DNA from: JBAYHA01 sp964605975
GTDB taxonomy: Bacteria > Patescibacteriota > Patescibacteriia > UBA11705 > JABHMO01
Assembly (NCBI GenBank): GCA_964605975.1
Contig: CAZSER010000013.1
Span: 1 to 16,805, forward strand
Direction of reading: 5' to 3'
Length of the DNA: 16,805 nt
Shown here piece by piece: positions 6,719-12,166 of the stretch. A program made the translations under genes and the position numbers. The notes beneath the pieces are model-generated. The model made no database searches, was not told where the DNA came from, and was given only the letters and a program-made list of their open reading frames with translations. Every line of letters starts with the position of its first letter. The first letter of the stretch is position 1.

Positions 6719-7549
6719 ATGTTTTTTGGTGCTCATGTTTCTGCCTCTGGCGGAATTTCTAATGCCCCCATCAACGCTCACAAAATAGGGGCTGATGTTT
6801 TTCAGTTTTTCGATCGATCTCCACGCGGAGGGAAACCAACTTATGACAAAAATGAGATTGCGAAATTCAAAGAAAACTTAAAAGAATTTAAAATTAAGGA
6901 ATGTTATATTCATACCCCATATTATATAAATTTAGCCTCTGCCAACCCAAAAATTCGCAAAGGATCTATTCAAATAATTCGGGAAGAGTTGGAGGCTGGA
7001 ACAACTCTTGGCGTTAAATATATAATGACGCACCTCGGTAGTGCCAAAGATTTTACTGATAACAAAGCATTGGAACTGGTAATAGAAGGTCTCCAAGAAA
7101 TTTACCATAAATACAAAGGAACAACCCAACTGTTAATCGAAAACTCAGCCGGAACTGGTCAAATTATTGGTGACAGCTTCGAAGAAATTGGCTATCTTTT
7201 AGATAAAACAAAGGAGTTAGAACTTGGTGTCTGTCTAGATACTTGTCATGCCTTTGCCTCCGGTTATGATTTTAGAACAAAAAATGAATTAACTAAGGTT
7301 TTAGAAAGTTTTGAAAAAAACATTGGACTAAACAAACTAAAACTTTTTCATCTTAATGACTCCAAAACGGAATTTAATTCCAAAAAAGATCGTCATGCCG
7401 AATTGGGAGCCGGATCTTTGGGATTTGAGTCTTTTAAAAATATCATCACTTGTCAAAAATTAAAAAAAATCAATGCTGTTTTAGAAACGCCCGAAGAAAA
7501 CTCCACTTATCAAAAAGAACTCTTGTGGCTTCGTGAGAATAGTTTATAA
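6719..7549 (+). CDS. nfo: Endonuclease IV, AP endonuclease of base excision repair
   Basis: This enzyme cleaves DNA 5' of abasic sites using a three-zinc centre in a TIM barrel. At 276 aa it is a full-length family member, starting FGAHVSASGG. All nine metal ligands of the family can be placed: His65, His105, Glu141 (LLIENSAG), Asp174 and His177 (CLDTCHAF), His211 (LFHLNDSK), Asp224 and His226 (DRH), and Glu256 (LETPEE). It should therefore be active. There is no SD. A weak TTTAAC/TAAAAA pair (6681-6709, 17-bp spacing) could give a near-leaderless transcript. The phosphodiesterase gene follows after 39 nt with no terminator, so the two are probably co-transcribed. Confidence 0.97.
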   Translation: MFFGAHVSASGGISNAPINAHKIGADVFQFFDRSPRGGKPTYDKNEIAKFKENLKEFKIKECYIHTPYYINLASANPKIRKGSIQIIREELEAGTTLGVKYIMTHLGSAKDFTDNKALELVIEGLQEIYHKYKGTTQLLIENSAGTGQIIGDSFEEIGYLLDKTKELELGVCLDTCHAFASGYDFRTKNELTKVLESFEKNIGLNKLKLFHLNDSKTEFNSKKDRHAELGAGSLGFESFKNIITCQKLKKINAVLETPEENSTYQKELLWLRENSL

Positions 7550-7588
7550 TCTTTTGGCAAAAATATTTTTATTTTTCACTAAAAATCC

Positions 7589-8092
7589 ATGAATATCGCG
7601 ATTGTTTCTGATTCTCATGACAACATTACCAACATAAAAAAGTTTTTAGATTTTTGTCATCGGGAAAAAATAAAAAAAATAGTTCATTGTGGAGATGTCA
7701 CAGAGGAAACAACTTACAATTTTTTTCGAGAAAATTTTGCAGGAGAAATTTTTTTCGTCGAGGGAAATGCAGATATTTCAGAACAAAAAAAAACAAAAAA
7801 AACCAATCGATTTCAAAAATTTCCTCGACACAAAATACCGTTTTTGGAAATTGTCTTTGATGATTTAAAAATTGCCGTTTGCCACCAAAAAAGTAAAGCC
7901 CTATCATTAGCCAAAAAAAATATTTATCACTTAATTTTCTACGGACACAGTCATCGTCCCTGGCAAGAAAAAATAAATAAAACCTTTTTAATAAACCCCG
8001 GTAATTTAGCAGGAATGTTTTATCGAGCAACTTTTGCGACTTTTAATACCAGTAGTAAAAAATTAAAATTAATTTTATTAGAAACTCTTTAA
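7589..8092 (+). CDS. YfcE/MJ0936-type metallophosphoesterase
   Basis: This is a small cytoplasmic calcineurin-like phosphodiesterase of 167 aa. The metal-binding motifs appear in order: Asp8-x-His10 (SDSH), GD at Asp36 (HCGDV), GN at Asn60 (VEGNAD), His99 (VCHQ), and the GHSH motif with His120 and His122. NPGNLAGMF near the C-terminus is typical of the YfcE subfamily. Family members hydrolyse phosphodiesters in vitro, and the natural substrate here is unknown. There is no SD before the ATG. It lies 39 nt downstream of nfo, which suggests co-expression and perhaps a nucleotide-related role (inference). No terminator for the plus strand is seen after it. Confidence 0.9.
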   Translation: MNIAIVSDSHDNITNIKKFLDFCHREKIKKIVHCGDVTEETTYNFFRENFAGEIFFVEGNADISEQKKTKKTNRFQKFPRHKIPFLEIVFDDLKIAVCHQKSKALSLAKKNIYHLIFYGHSHRPWQEKINKTFLINPGNLAGMFYRATFATFNTSSKKLKLILLETL

Positions 8093-8099
8093 TTTAAAA

Positions 8100-8133
8100 T
8101 AAAAAAAGTTCCGCTCGTCAATGACGAGCGGAA
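8100..8133 (-). terminator. Intrinsic terminator of the minus-strand secreted-protein gene
   Basis: TTCCGCTCGTCA (8109-8120) is complementary to TGACGAGCGGAA (8122-8133), a very strong hairpin. Only the minus-strand reading has a T run after it (plus-strand A7 at 8101-8107), so it serves the minus-strand gene and not the convergent phosphodiesterase. Confidence 0.85.
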
Positions 8134-8138
8134 AAAAA

Positions 8139-8471
8139 CTAAAACGGTGAACAAATCGGGAAAAAGAAAAAAGTCGTAGTTTCTCTAATTCCCGCCCCCC
8201 CGACAAAAACCTCCCACTTGCCGAGGGGAATACATCGGAGATCTGCTAAGATCTCGTTCCTTTTCCAAACCAGTTTATCATATTTACCAGAACAAACTAA
8301 ATCTGTTCGAGCAATAGATTTGTCCTGGTTTCTCACGACAGAAGAGGAACAAGCATCCTCTACCATCTGGAACTCCATCTTCAACCCCGAGACTGCCCCC
8401 AAAGAATAAACTCCTCGGAGTAAAACCAAACAACAAAGACCCAAGAAAAATACCAAAAGCTTCTTTTTCAT
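8139..8471 (-). CDS. Unknown secreted small protein with four cysteines, 110 aa
   Basis: The family is not recognised. The N-terminus is a typical Sec signal: MKKK, a hydrophobic core at about residues 5-18, then RGVYSLGA, a plausible cleavage region near 26. The mature part of about 85 residues has four Cys (41, 60, 80, 107), which could form two disulphides. It ends in a Phe-rich segment (TTTFFFFPICSPF). The start chosen is the second ATG of an ATGATG pair, six bases after GGAGG; a start seven codons upstream would place the SD inside the gene. Base composition is visibly more GC-rich than its neighbours, with a C7 run at 8195-8201 (G7 in the coding strand). It has a consensus promoter and its own terminator. 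An exported or cell-surface role is inference. Confidence 0.7.
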   Translation of the reverse strand: MKKKLLVFFLGLCCLVLLRGVYSLGAVSGLKMEFQMVEDACSSSVVRNQDKSIARTDLVCSGKYDKLVWKRNEILADLRCIPLGKWEVFVGGAGIRETTTFFFFPICSPF

Positions 8472-8499
8472 CATATTCCTCCATATAGTCACAATTTAA

Positions 8500-8528
8500 A
8501 TTATATCATATAAAAACAAAAAAGTCAA
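8500..8528 (-). promoter_or_regulatory. Consensus promoter of the minus-strand secreted-protein gene
   Basis: On the minus strand, TTGACT (8523-8528), 17 bp and TATAAT (8500-8505), with an upstream TGA making an extended -10. This is the best match to sigma70 consensus in the window. Confidence 0.8.
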
Positions 8529-8535
8529 CAACATG

Positions 8536-8563
8536 TAGACTTTTTTTATTTTTCTGTTAAAAT
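8536..8563 (+). promoter_or_regulatory. Probable promoter of yciO
   Basis: TAGACT (8536-8541), 16 bp and TAAAAT (8558-8563), with an extended -10 TGT. The predicted start near 8570 leaves a leader of about 8 nt. An AAAAAGTC/GACTTTTT inverted repeat (8519-8545) overlaps the -35 regions of both divergent promoters. Confidence 0.5.
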
Positions 8564-8577
8564 AAAGAAAATAATTT

Positions 8578-9183
8578 ATGATGATTGAAATAAATCCTCA
8601 CCAACCTGAATATCCCAAAATTAACAAAGCCGTGCAAATTTTACGCAATGGTGGAGTTATTGTTTATCCTACCGACACTATTTATGGCTTTGGTTGCGAT
8701 ATTTTCAACAAAGAGGCGGTTAAAAAAATTTACGAAATTAAACGAAAAAAAGTTTCTGGATTTAGCTTTATTTGTCCAAATTTAAATGAAATTGCTAAAT
8801 ATGCGCAAGTTGGAGACACCGCCTTTCGGACAATGAAAAAATTATTACCCGGCGCTTATACTTTTGTATTCAAAGCAACAAAATTTGTTCCCAAAGAATT
8901 AATCCCTGACAAAAAAACGGTTGCCATTAGAATCCCAGATAACAAAATTTGCTTAAATTTAGTAGAAAAACTTGGCAATCCAATAATAACAACCAGTGTA
9001 AACATTACCAAAGAGCCATATTTTTCTGACCCAATAACAATTGAACAAGAGTTTGGAAATCAAGTGGATTTAATAATTGATGGGGGAGTTTTGGCTAACG
9101 AACCATCAACGGTAATCGACTTTACAGAAGATATTGCTAAAATTATTAGAAAAGGGAAGGGAGAAACCTCATTTTTTGAATAA
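8578..9183 (+). CDS. yciO: Sua5/YciO/YrdC-family protein, YciO-like
   Basis: Family members bind threonine, bicarbonate and ATP to make threonylcarbamoyl-AMP for the t6A37 modification of tRNA. YciO itself is a related subgroup with much weaker or uncertain activity. At 201 aa the protein follows E. coli YciO over its length: INPHQPEYPKINKAVQIL, GGVIVYPTDTIYGFGCDI, FSFICPNLNEIAKYA, LPGAYTFVFKATK, VDLIIDGGVL and STVIDFTED. It is a single-domain form without the Sua5 C-terminal domain. It could be the cell's t6A enzyme or a YciO paralogue; the resemblance favours YciO. There is no SD. The gene is divergent from the secreted-protein gene. Confidence 0.88.
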   Translation: MMIEINPHQPEYPKINKAVQILRNGGVIVYPTDTIYGFGCDIFNKEAVKKIYEIKRKKVSGFSFICPNLNEIAKYAQVGDTAFRTMKKLLPGAYTFVFKATKFVPKELIPDKKTVAIRIPDNKICLNLVEKLGNPIITTSVNITKEPYFSDPITIEQEFGNQVDLIIDGGVLANEPSTVIDFTEDIAKIIRKGKGETSFFE

Positions 9184-9209
9184 TTTTTTTTCATCCACAG
9201 CCCCTAAAG

Positions 9210-9238
9210 TTGTCAACTAACTTCTTTCGGTTTATAAT
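9210..9238 (+). promoter_or_regulatory. Near-leaderless promoter of the DUF167 gene
   Basis: TTGTCA (9210-9215), 17 bp and TATAAT (9233-9238). The -10 element ends 9 nt before the ATG at 9248, so transcription should start about 3 nt from the start codon. Confidence 0.75.
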
Positions 9239-9247
9239 AATTAAAAT

Positions 9248-9466
9248 ATGATTTTCGAGATCAAAGCCACACCAAAAGCAAAAAGAAATCTCGTTCAACA
9301 ACTATCCGAGAATCAGTTTAAAATTTTTACAACAGCTGTTCCAGAAAAAGGATTAGCCAATAAAAAAATCATTAGTTTATTAGCCGATTTCCTAGATATT
9401 TCCAAATCAAAATTTAAAATCATTTCCGGACAAAATTCCAATATAAAAAAAATAGAAGTCAATTAA
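9248..9466 (+). CDS. DUF167/YggU-family protein
   Basis: This is a 72-aa member of the DUF167 (YggU) family, whose function is not known. Typical features are the opening MIFEIKATPKAKRN, the TAVPEKGLANKKII segment (family pattern near v.apPv.GkAN..li) and FLDISKSKFKIISGQNSNIKKI, which matches the family's ksqv.iv.G..sr.K.v. The predicted transcription start is about 3 nt before the ATG and there is no SD. The terminator hairpin of the gene overlaps its last five codons and stop codon. Confidence 0.85.
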   Translation: MIFEIKATPKAKRNLVQQLSENQFKIFTTAVPEKGLANKKIISLLADFLDISKSKFKIISGQNSNIKKIEVN

Positions 9467-9483
9467 GACTTCTATTTTTTTCT
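9451..9483 (+). terminator. Intrinsic terminator overlapping the end of the DUF167 gene
   Basis: AATAGAAGTC and GACTTCTATT form a 10-bp stem with loop AATTAA, which includes the stop codon. A T run follows. Confidence 0.9.
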
Positions 9484-9535
9484 TGTTCGAAATTTTTTCG
9501 GATGAAGAATTAGTTCTTTAAAAAAGGAGAGGACA

Positions 9536-9922
9536 ATGAAAGAAGCTATGGTAGAAAACAATGAATCAGGAGAACTGGATCTTTTTTGTCAACAGCTCAG
9601 CGAAAACGAGGTTTTTGTTCTAAATTTCGCAAAAAATCCCTTTTTCCTAAAAGTCGAAGAGTGTGACCGATATAACTATTATGCCGTTATCCAAACTGAA
9701 CTTAATAACTTTTTTGCTGAAAACAAAGAATCTCTTTTTAAAACATTGCGAACTTATTTTCTTGACTGGCAAACCTTTCTCTCTAAATTTAAAATTTCCT
9801 TGTCTTTTCATGATTTCAAACTTCACCTTATTTCTCTTGAAAGACAAAAGGAGTTTAGAATTTTCCTGCCAAACGGAATTACCTTCTCATTCTCTCCCAT
9901 TGACAAAAACAAATTGTCATAG
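9536..9922 (+). CDS. Unknown acidic-to-neutral soluble protein, 128 aa
   Basis: The family is not recognised. There is no signal peptide or membrane helix. The sequence is rich in Phe, Glu, Asn and Leu, with a mixed helix/strand pattern; the C-terminal half alternates hydrophobic and polar residues as in a beta-sheet (FKISLSFHDFKLHLISL, EFRIFLPNGITFSFSPI). The start is fixed by AAAGGAG six to seven bases before the ATG. Only a weak promoter candidate is seen (TTGTTC at 9483, AGAAT-like -10 near 9506). A 5-bp AAGAA/TTCTT leader hairpin precedes the SD. The gene is monocistronic and ends at a strong terminator. Confidence 0.65.
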   Translation: MKEAMVENNESGELDLFCQQLSENEVFVLNFAKNPFFLKVEECDRYNYYAVIQTELNNFFAENKESLFKTLRTYFLDWQTFLSKFKISLSFHDFKLHLISLERQKEFRIFLPNGITFSFSPIDKNKLS

Positions 9923-9926
9923 CTCC

Positions 9927-9955
9927 AAAAGCGCCCCACGAGGCGCTTTTTATTT
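9927..9955 (+). terminator. Intrinsic terminator after the 128-aa gene
   Basis: AAAAGCGCC and GGCGCTTTT form a 9-bp stem around CCACGA, followed by TTTTTATTTT. Confidence 0.9.
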
Positions 9956-10020
9956 TGCGACACTTTTTTATCTTTAAAATATAAGCGGAAACAAGAAATA
10001 TAGAAACAAAAATCTTTAAA

Positions 10021-10036
10021 TGTTCCACGTGGAACA
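10021..10036. other. parS-like site 1, perfect palindrome
   Basis: TGTTCCACGTGGAACA is a perfect 16-bp palindrome and fits the widespread bacterial ParB target TGTTNCACGTGNAACA at every fixed position. Confidence 0.85.
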
Positions 10037-10230
10037 TTTTAGACAAACCCCCTCAAAAAAATATCCCCATGCTTTTTATAAGTTAAACCCAATTTTAAGC
10101 ATTTTATCCAAAACCTCTCCTTTTATTTTTATAAAAAATACGTTGATCCATTAAGCAAGGGATTTTATTCTTTAAAAAATCAAAACAAGTTTTCTACTTT
10201 TCCAAATAAATTCCTAACAAAAACACAAAA

Positions 10231-10246
10231 TGTTCCACATGGAACA
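10231..10246. other. parS-like site 2, one-base variant
   Basis: TGTTCCACATGGAACA differs from site 1 only at the central CACGTG, which reads CACATG here. It may bind ParB more weakly. Confidence 0.65.
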
Positions 10247-10453
10247 TTTAACAAAAAATTATTTTAAAAAAACAACAAAACTTACCATTATAGATCTTTT
10301 TAACAATCCTTTTTATTATTTTTGTGAAAATTATTTAAAGAGCTTAATTTAAGGTTTTCAGTCTTAATAGATAGTAAAATAGACTATTTTTTAACTATAA
10401 GTAAATATATTCTCTAAAAACCAAAAAGCTATAAACAAAGACAGTATAGAAAT

Positions 10454-10469
10454 TGTTCCACGTGGAACA
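10454..10469. other. parS-like site 3, perfect palindrome
   Basis: TGTTCCACGTGGAACA, identical to site 1. Confidence 0.85.
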
Positions 10470-10671
10470 ACAAAAAATTTATTTCCGATATTTAAATCTT
10501 TAACAAATAAAATCCTTTACCCTTTGCAGATTTTTTAAACAAATTATAAAAACCATCCGCAGAAAAAACAAGCCTCTTACTAAAAAATTTTTTCTTTTTT
10601 TATTTATAAAATAACCTAATGTTTATCAAAAAATCAAAACCAGACAAAATTTTTATTTAAAAAGTTAAAAC

Positions 10672-10689
10672 AAAAAAACCTTTCGGTTT
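10672..10689 (-). terminator. Terminator after tRNA-Arg(CCU)
   Basis: On the minus strand AAACC-GAAA-GGTTT forms a small stem with a GNRA-type loop and is followed by a T run. It lies 5 nt after the encoded CCA. Confidence 0.7.
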
Positions 10690-10693
10690 CATT

Positions 10694-10768
10694 TGGTGTC
10701 CTCGACAGGAATCGAACCTGTATCTAGACGTTAGGAGTGTCTTGTTCTATCCGTTGAACTACGAGGAC
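10694..10768 (-). tRNA. tRNA-Arg (anticodon CCU)
   Basis: A complete 75-nt cloverleaf on the minus strand: acceptor GTCCTCG/CGAGGAC, D stem GTTC/GAAC, T arm ACAGG-TTCGATT-CCTGT, discriminator A and an encoded CCA. The anticodon loop CTCCTAA gives CCU, reading AGG. The anticodon stem AGACA/CGTCT has an A31-C39 mismatch next to the loop, so only four pairs are standard. It closely resembles the tRNA-Arg(UCU) 240 nt upstream, so they probably arose by duplication. A parS-like site ends 4 nt from its 5' end. No convincing promoter of its own was found; a weak TTGTTT/TAGTTT pair is the best candidate. Confidence 0.95.
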
Positions 10769-10772
10769 AAAA

Positions 10773-10788
10773 TATTCCACGTGGAACA
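10773..10788. other. parS-like site 4, one-base variant beside a tRNA
   Basis: TATTCCACGTGGAACA differs from the perfect site at one outer base. It lies just upstream of the minus-strand tRNA-Arg(CCU), where the tRNA's promoter or leader would be. Confidence 0.7.
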
Positions 10789-10865
10789 TTTAAAAACAAA
10801 CTAAAAGAATATCTAATTATCAAACAAAATAAAACAAAAAGATTGCGTCGCAAAATTTAAAACAA

Positions 10866-10893
10866 AAAAATAACAGGTGAAAGCCACCTATTA
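10866..10893 (-). terminator. Terminator of the 25-aa basic ORF
   Basis: On the minus strand TAATAGGTG-GCTTT-CACCTGTTATT forms a stem of about nine pairs with one bulged G, followed by a seven-T run. It begins at the ORF's stop codon. Confidence 0.75.
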
Positions 10894-10968
10894 TCTATAA
10901 CGACAATTAATCTTTTTTCCTGCTTTTTTTCGATGTTTTTTGTTAGCAACAATCTTTGTTTTGTTCAT
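10891..10968 (-). CDS. 25-aa very basic micro-protein
   Basis: A 25-codon ORF on the minus strand, beginning MNKTKIVANKKHRKKAGKK and ending INCRYR, with 12 Lys/Arg and one His. Such composition is typical of tiny ribosomal or rRNA-associated proteins (compare bTHX or the mS38/COX24 group), but I cannot assign it to a family. A terminator starts right at the stop codon, which argues for a real transcription unit. No promoter is seen in the 39 bases between it and tRNA-Arg(UCU), so it is probably transcribed together with that tRNA. There is no clear SD. Confidence 0.55.
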   Translation of the reverse strand: MNKTKIVANKKHRKKAGKKINCRYR

Positions 10969-11007
10969 ATTTTCTCTGATTAAACTATATTTAAAAACTT
11001 AATTTTA

Positions 11008-11082
11008 TGGTGTCCCCGGTAGGAATCGAACCTACGTATCCAGCTTAGAAGGCTGGTGTTCTATCCGTTGAACTACGGGGAC
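11008..11082 (-). tRNA. tRNA-Arg (anticodon UCU)
   Basis: A complete 75-nt cloverleaf on the minus strand: acceptor GTCCCCG/CGGGGAC, D stem GTTC/GAAC, anticodon stem CCAGC/GCTGG with loop CTTCTAA (anticodon UCU, reading AGA), T arm GTAGG/CCTAC, discriminator A and an encoded CCA. It has its own consensus promoter and no terminator of its own before the 25-aa ORF. Confidence 0.97.
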
Positions 11083-11097
11083 AATGATTACAGAGAA

Positions 11098-11126
11098 ATA
11101 CTAACAAAATCAGAACTTTTTGTCAA
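11098..11126 (-). promoter_or_regulatory. Promoter of tRNA-Arg(UCU)
   Basis: On the minus strand, TTGACA (11121-11126), 17 bp and TAGTAT (11098-11103). The predicted start is near 11091, about 9 nt before the tRNA. The -35 box abuts the end of the recombinase gene. Confidence 0.8.
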
Positions 11127-11130
11127 TTTA

Positions 11131-12003
11131 TTATAAATATGACTGAATTGAATTTTTTGATTTTGTTCCCATAATTTTTAAAAACTCCTTATCACCAAGA
11201 CCATCTTTTAATCTTTTTCTGGCAAAATAAGCACGAAAAGAGCCTGGAGTTATTTTTTTTTCACAACCAATAAGATTTTTATATTTTTCAACAACCCGCT
11301 CAACAGTTCTAGCCGTTAAAGCCTTTACTTCTAACCTTTTTTCTCCAAATTTAGCCCTGTCATGAGAAAGAAATAAAAATGGGGAACGATCATCTCTTTT
11401 CTCTAAATATTTATTCAACCAAAAAGCTGTTTGGTTATGTAAAGGAATTTCTCTTTTTATTTTTCCTTTAACTTTAATTACTTTTAAATCTTTTTTCCAC
11501 AAAAAATCCGTGATTTGTAAATTTACGATTTCTGAAACCTTTATTCCCGTAGAAAATAAAACCTCCAAAATCGCCCGATCTCTCAACCCTAAAATTTCTG
11601 TTTTTGAAAATTTTTGAGGAGCTTCCAATAGTTGATCAACATTAAAACTTCCATTTTGTTTGTTTTTTGAACTGTCTTTTTTGCCCAATTTTAGACTATT
11701 TACTGCAATTTTTATAATCTTTTTCTTGTTTAAAAACCGTAAAAACTCCCGCAAAGCAATTAAATGATAGTTTTTGGTGCTTTCTTGTAATGTTCTTTTA
11801 CTAAATCGATCTTGCAAGAAATTTAAGCTCTTTTTGTACTCCAAAAGATCTGTTATTAAAAGATCCTCCAGTTTAATATCTTTCCTTTCTCTCCAAGAAT
11901 CAAATCTTGTCAAATATAAATGATAGTTGCGCACAGTTTTTGTGGAACGACCCTTCTTTTTTTCTAAATATAATAAAAATTCTGTAATTCGCTTGTCTGT
12001 CAT
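11131..12003 (-). CDS. Degenerate Xer-like tyrosine recombinase, probably non-catalytic
   Basis: The protein (290 aa from the ATG at 12003) has the two-domain tyrosine-recombinase layout. A SAM-like N-terminal DNA-binding domain spans about residues 1-105, and a catalytic-type domain about 130-290 (LRDRAILEVLFSTGIKVSEIVNLQ). The active site is damaged. Box I Arg is Lys155 (GIKVSE instead of GLRVSE). The HxLRH motif reads GSFRA (Gly254, Arg257, Ala258). The LGH His is Thr280. The beta-hairpin Lys region (VKGKIKRE, about 178-184), Arg257 and the nucleophile-position Tyr289 remain. The protein stops one residue after that Tyr, without the usual C-terminal helix. The ATG at 12003 is preferred over one 13 codons upstream because a promoter lies between them; there is no SD. 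A DNA-binding or structural role is possible. Confidence 0.85.
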   Translation of the reverse strand: MTDKRITEFLLYLEKKKGRSTKTVRNYHLYLTRFDSWRERKDIKLEDLLITDLLEYKKSLNFLQDRFSKRTLQESTKNYHLIALREFLRFLNKKKIIKIAVNSLKLGKKDSSKNKQNGSFNVDQLLEAPQKFSKTEILGLRDRAILEVLFSTGIKVSEIVNLQITDFLWKKDLKVIKVKGKIKREIPLHNQTAFWLNKYLEKRDDRSPFLFLSHDRAKFGEKRLEVKALTARTVERVVEKYKNLIGCEKKITPGSFRAYFARKRLKDGLGDKEFLKIMGTKSKNSIQSYL

Positions 12004-12013
12004 ATTATTTAAA

Positions 12014-12042
12014 ATTGTACGACACAAAAACAAAAAAAGCAA
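12014..12042 (-). promoter_or_regulatory. Near-leaderless promoter of the recombinase-like gene
   Basis: On the minus strand, TTGCTT (12037-12042), 17 bp and TACAAT (12014-12019). The predicted transcription start is about 4 nt before the ATG at 12003. Confidence 0.65.
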
Positions 12043-12089
12043 TTAACCTGGCCCTTTTTCAGCTTTTATTCTTGTTTTACCAAAAGATA

Positions 12090-12118
12090 TTGACATCTCT
12101 CTTTTTTTTTGTTAAAGT
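12090..12118 (+). promoter_or_regulatory. Promoter of the 240-aa membrane-protein gene
   Basis: TTGACA (12090-12095), 17 bp and TAAAGT (12113-12118). The leader is about 42 nt. TTTTC...GAAAA in the leader can pair, and its 3' arm runs into the AAAAGGAG SD. Confidence 0.75.
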
Positions 12119-12166
12119 TATCAGTTCCTTTAACAACTTATTTTCACTTTTAGAAAAGGAGAGATC

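Larger units (their letters stand above)
9956..10693. other. AT-rich gene-free stretch with three parS-like sites
   Basis: About 740 bases without a credible protein gene; stops are frequent in all frames. It is very AT-rich and holds three of the four parS-like palindromes and, at its right edge, the tRNA-Arg(CCU) terminator. I looked for DnaA boxes (TTATNCACA) and found only poor matches such as TTATCCAAA near 10104. An origin is therefore not supported by this sequence alone, although parS clusters usually lie near one. Confidence 0.7.

Noticed and set aside
8218..8409. Plus-strand frame opposite the secreted-protein gene
   Set aside because: No SD or promoter, while the minus-strand frame has consensus promoter, SD, signal peptide and terminator.
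8519..8546. AAAAAGTC/GACTTTTT inverted repeat as a plus-strand terminator
   Set aside because: No plus-strand gene lies directly upstream, and the repeat is explained by the overlapping -35 boxes of the divergent promoters and AT-richness.
9663..9977. Second plus-strand frame overlapping the 128-aa gene
   Set aside because: It begins inside the gene without an SD and runs through the terminator hairpin; it is a shadow frame.
10773..10788. parS-like palindromes as transcription-factor operators or CRISPR-type repeats
   Set aside because: Spacing is irregular (210-319 bp), most copies are not in promoters, and the sequence fits ParB sites closely. No CRISPR array is present anywhere in the window.
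11495..11510. DnaA-box-like TTTTCCACA in the Xer-like gene, TCATCCACA near 9191 and TTATCCAAA near 10104
   Set aside because: Single scattered weak matches without a cluster, expected by chance in AT-rich DNA; they do not support an origin here.
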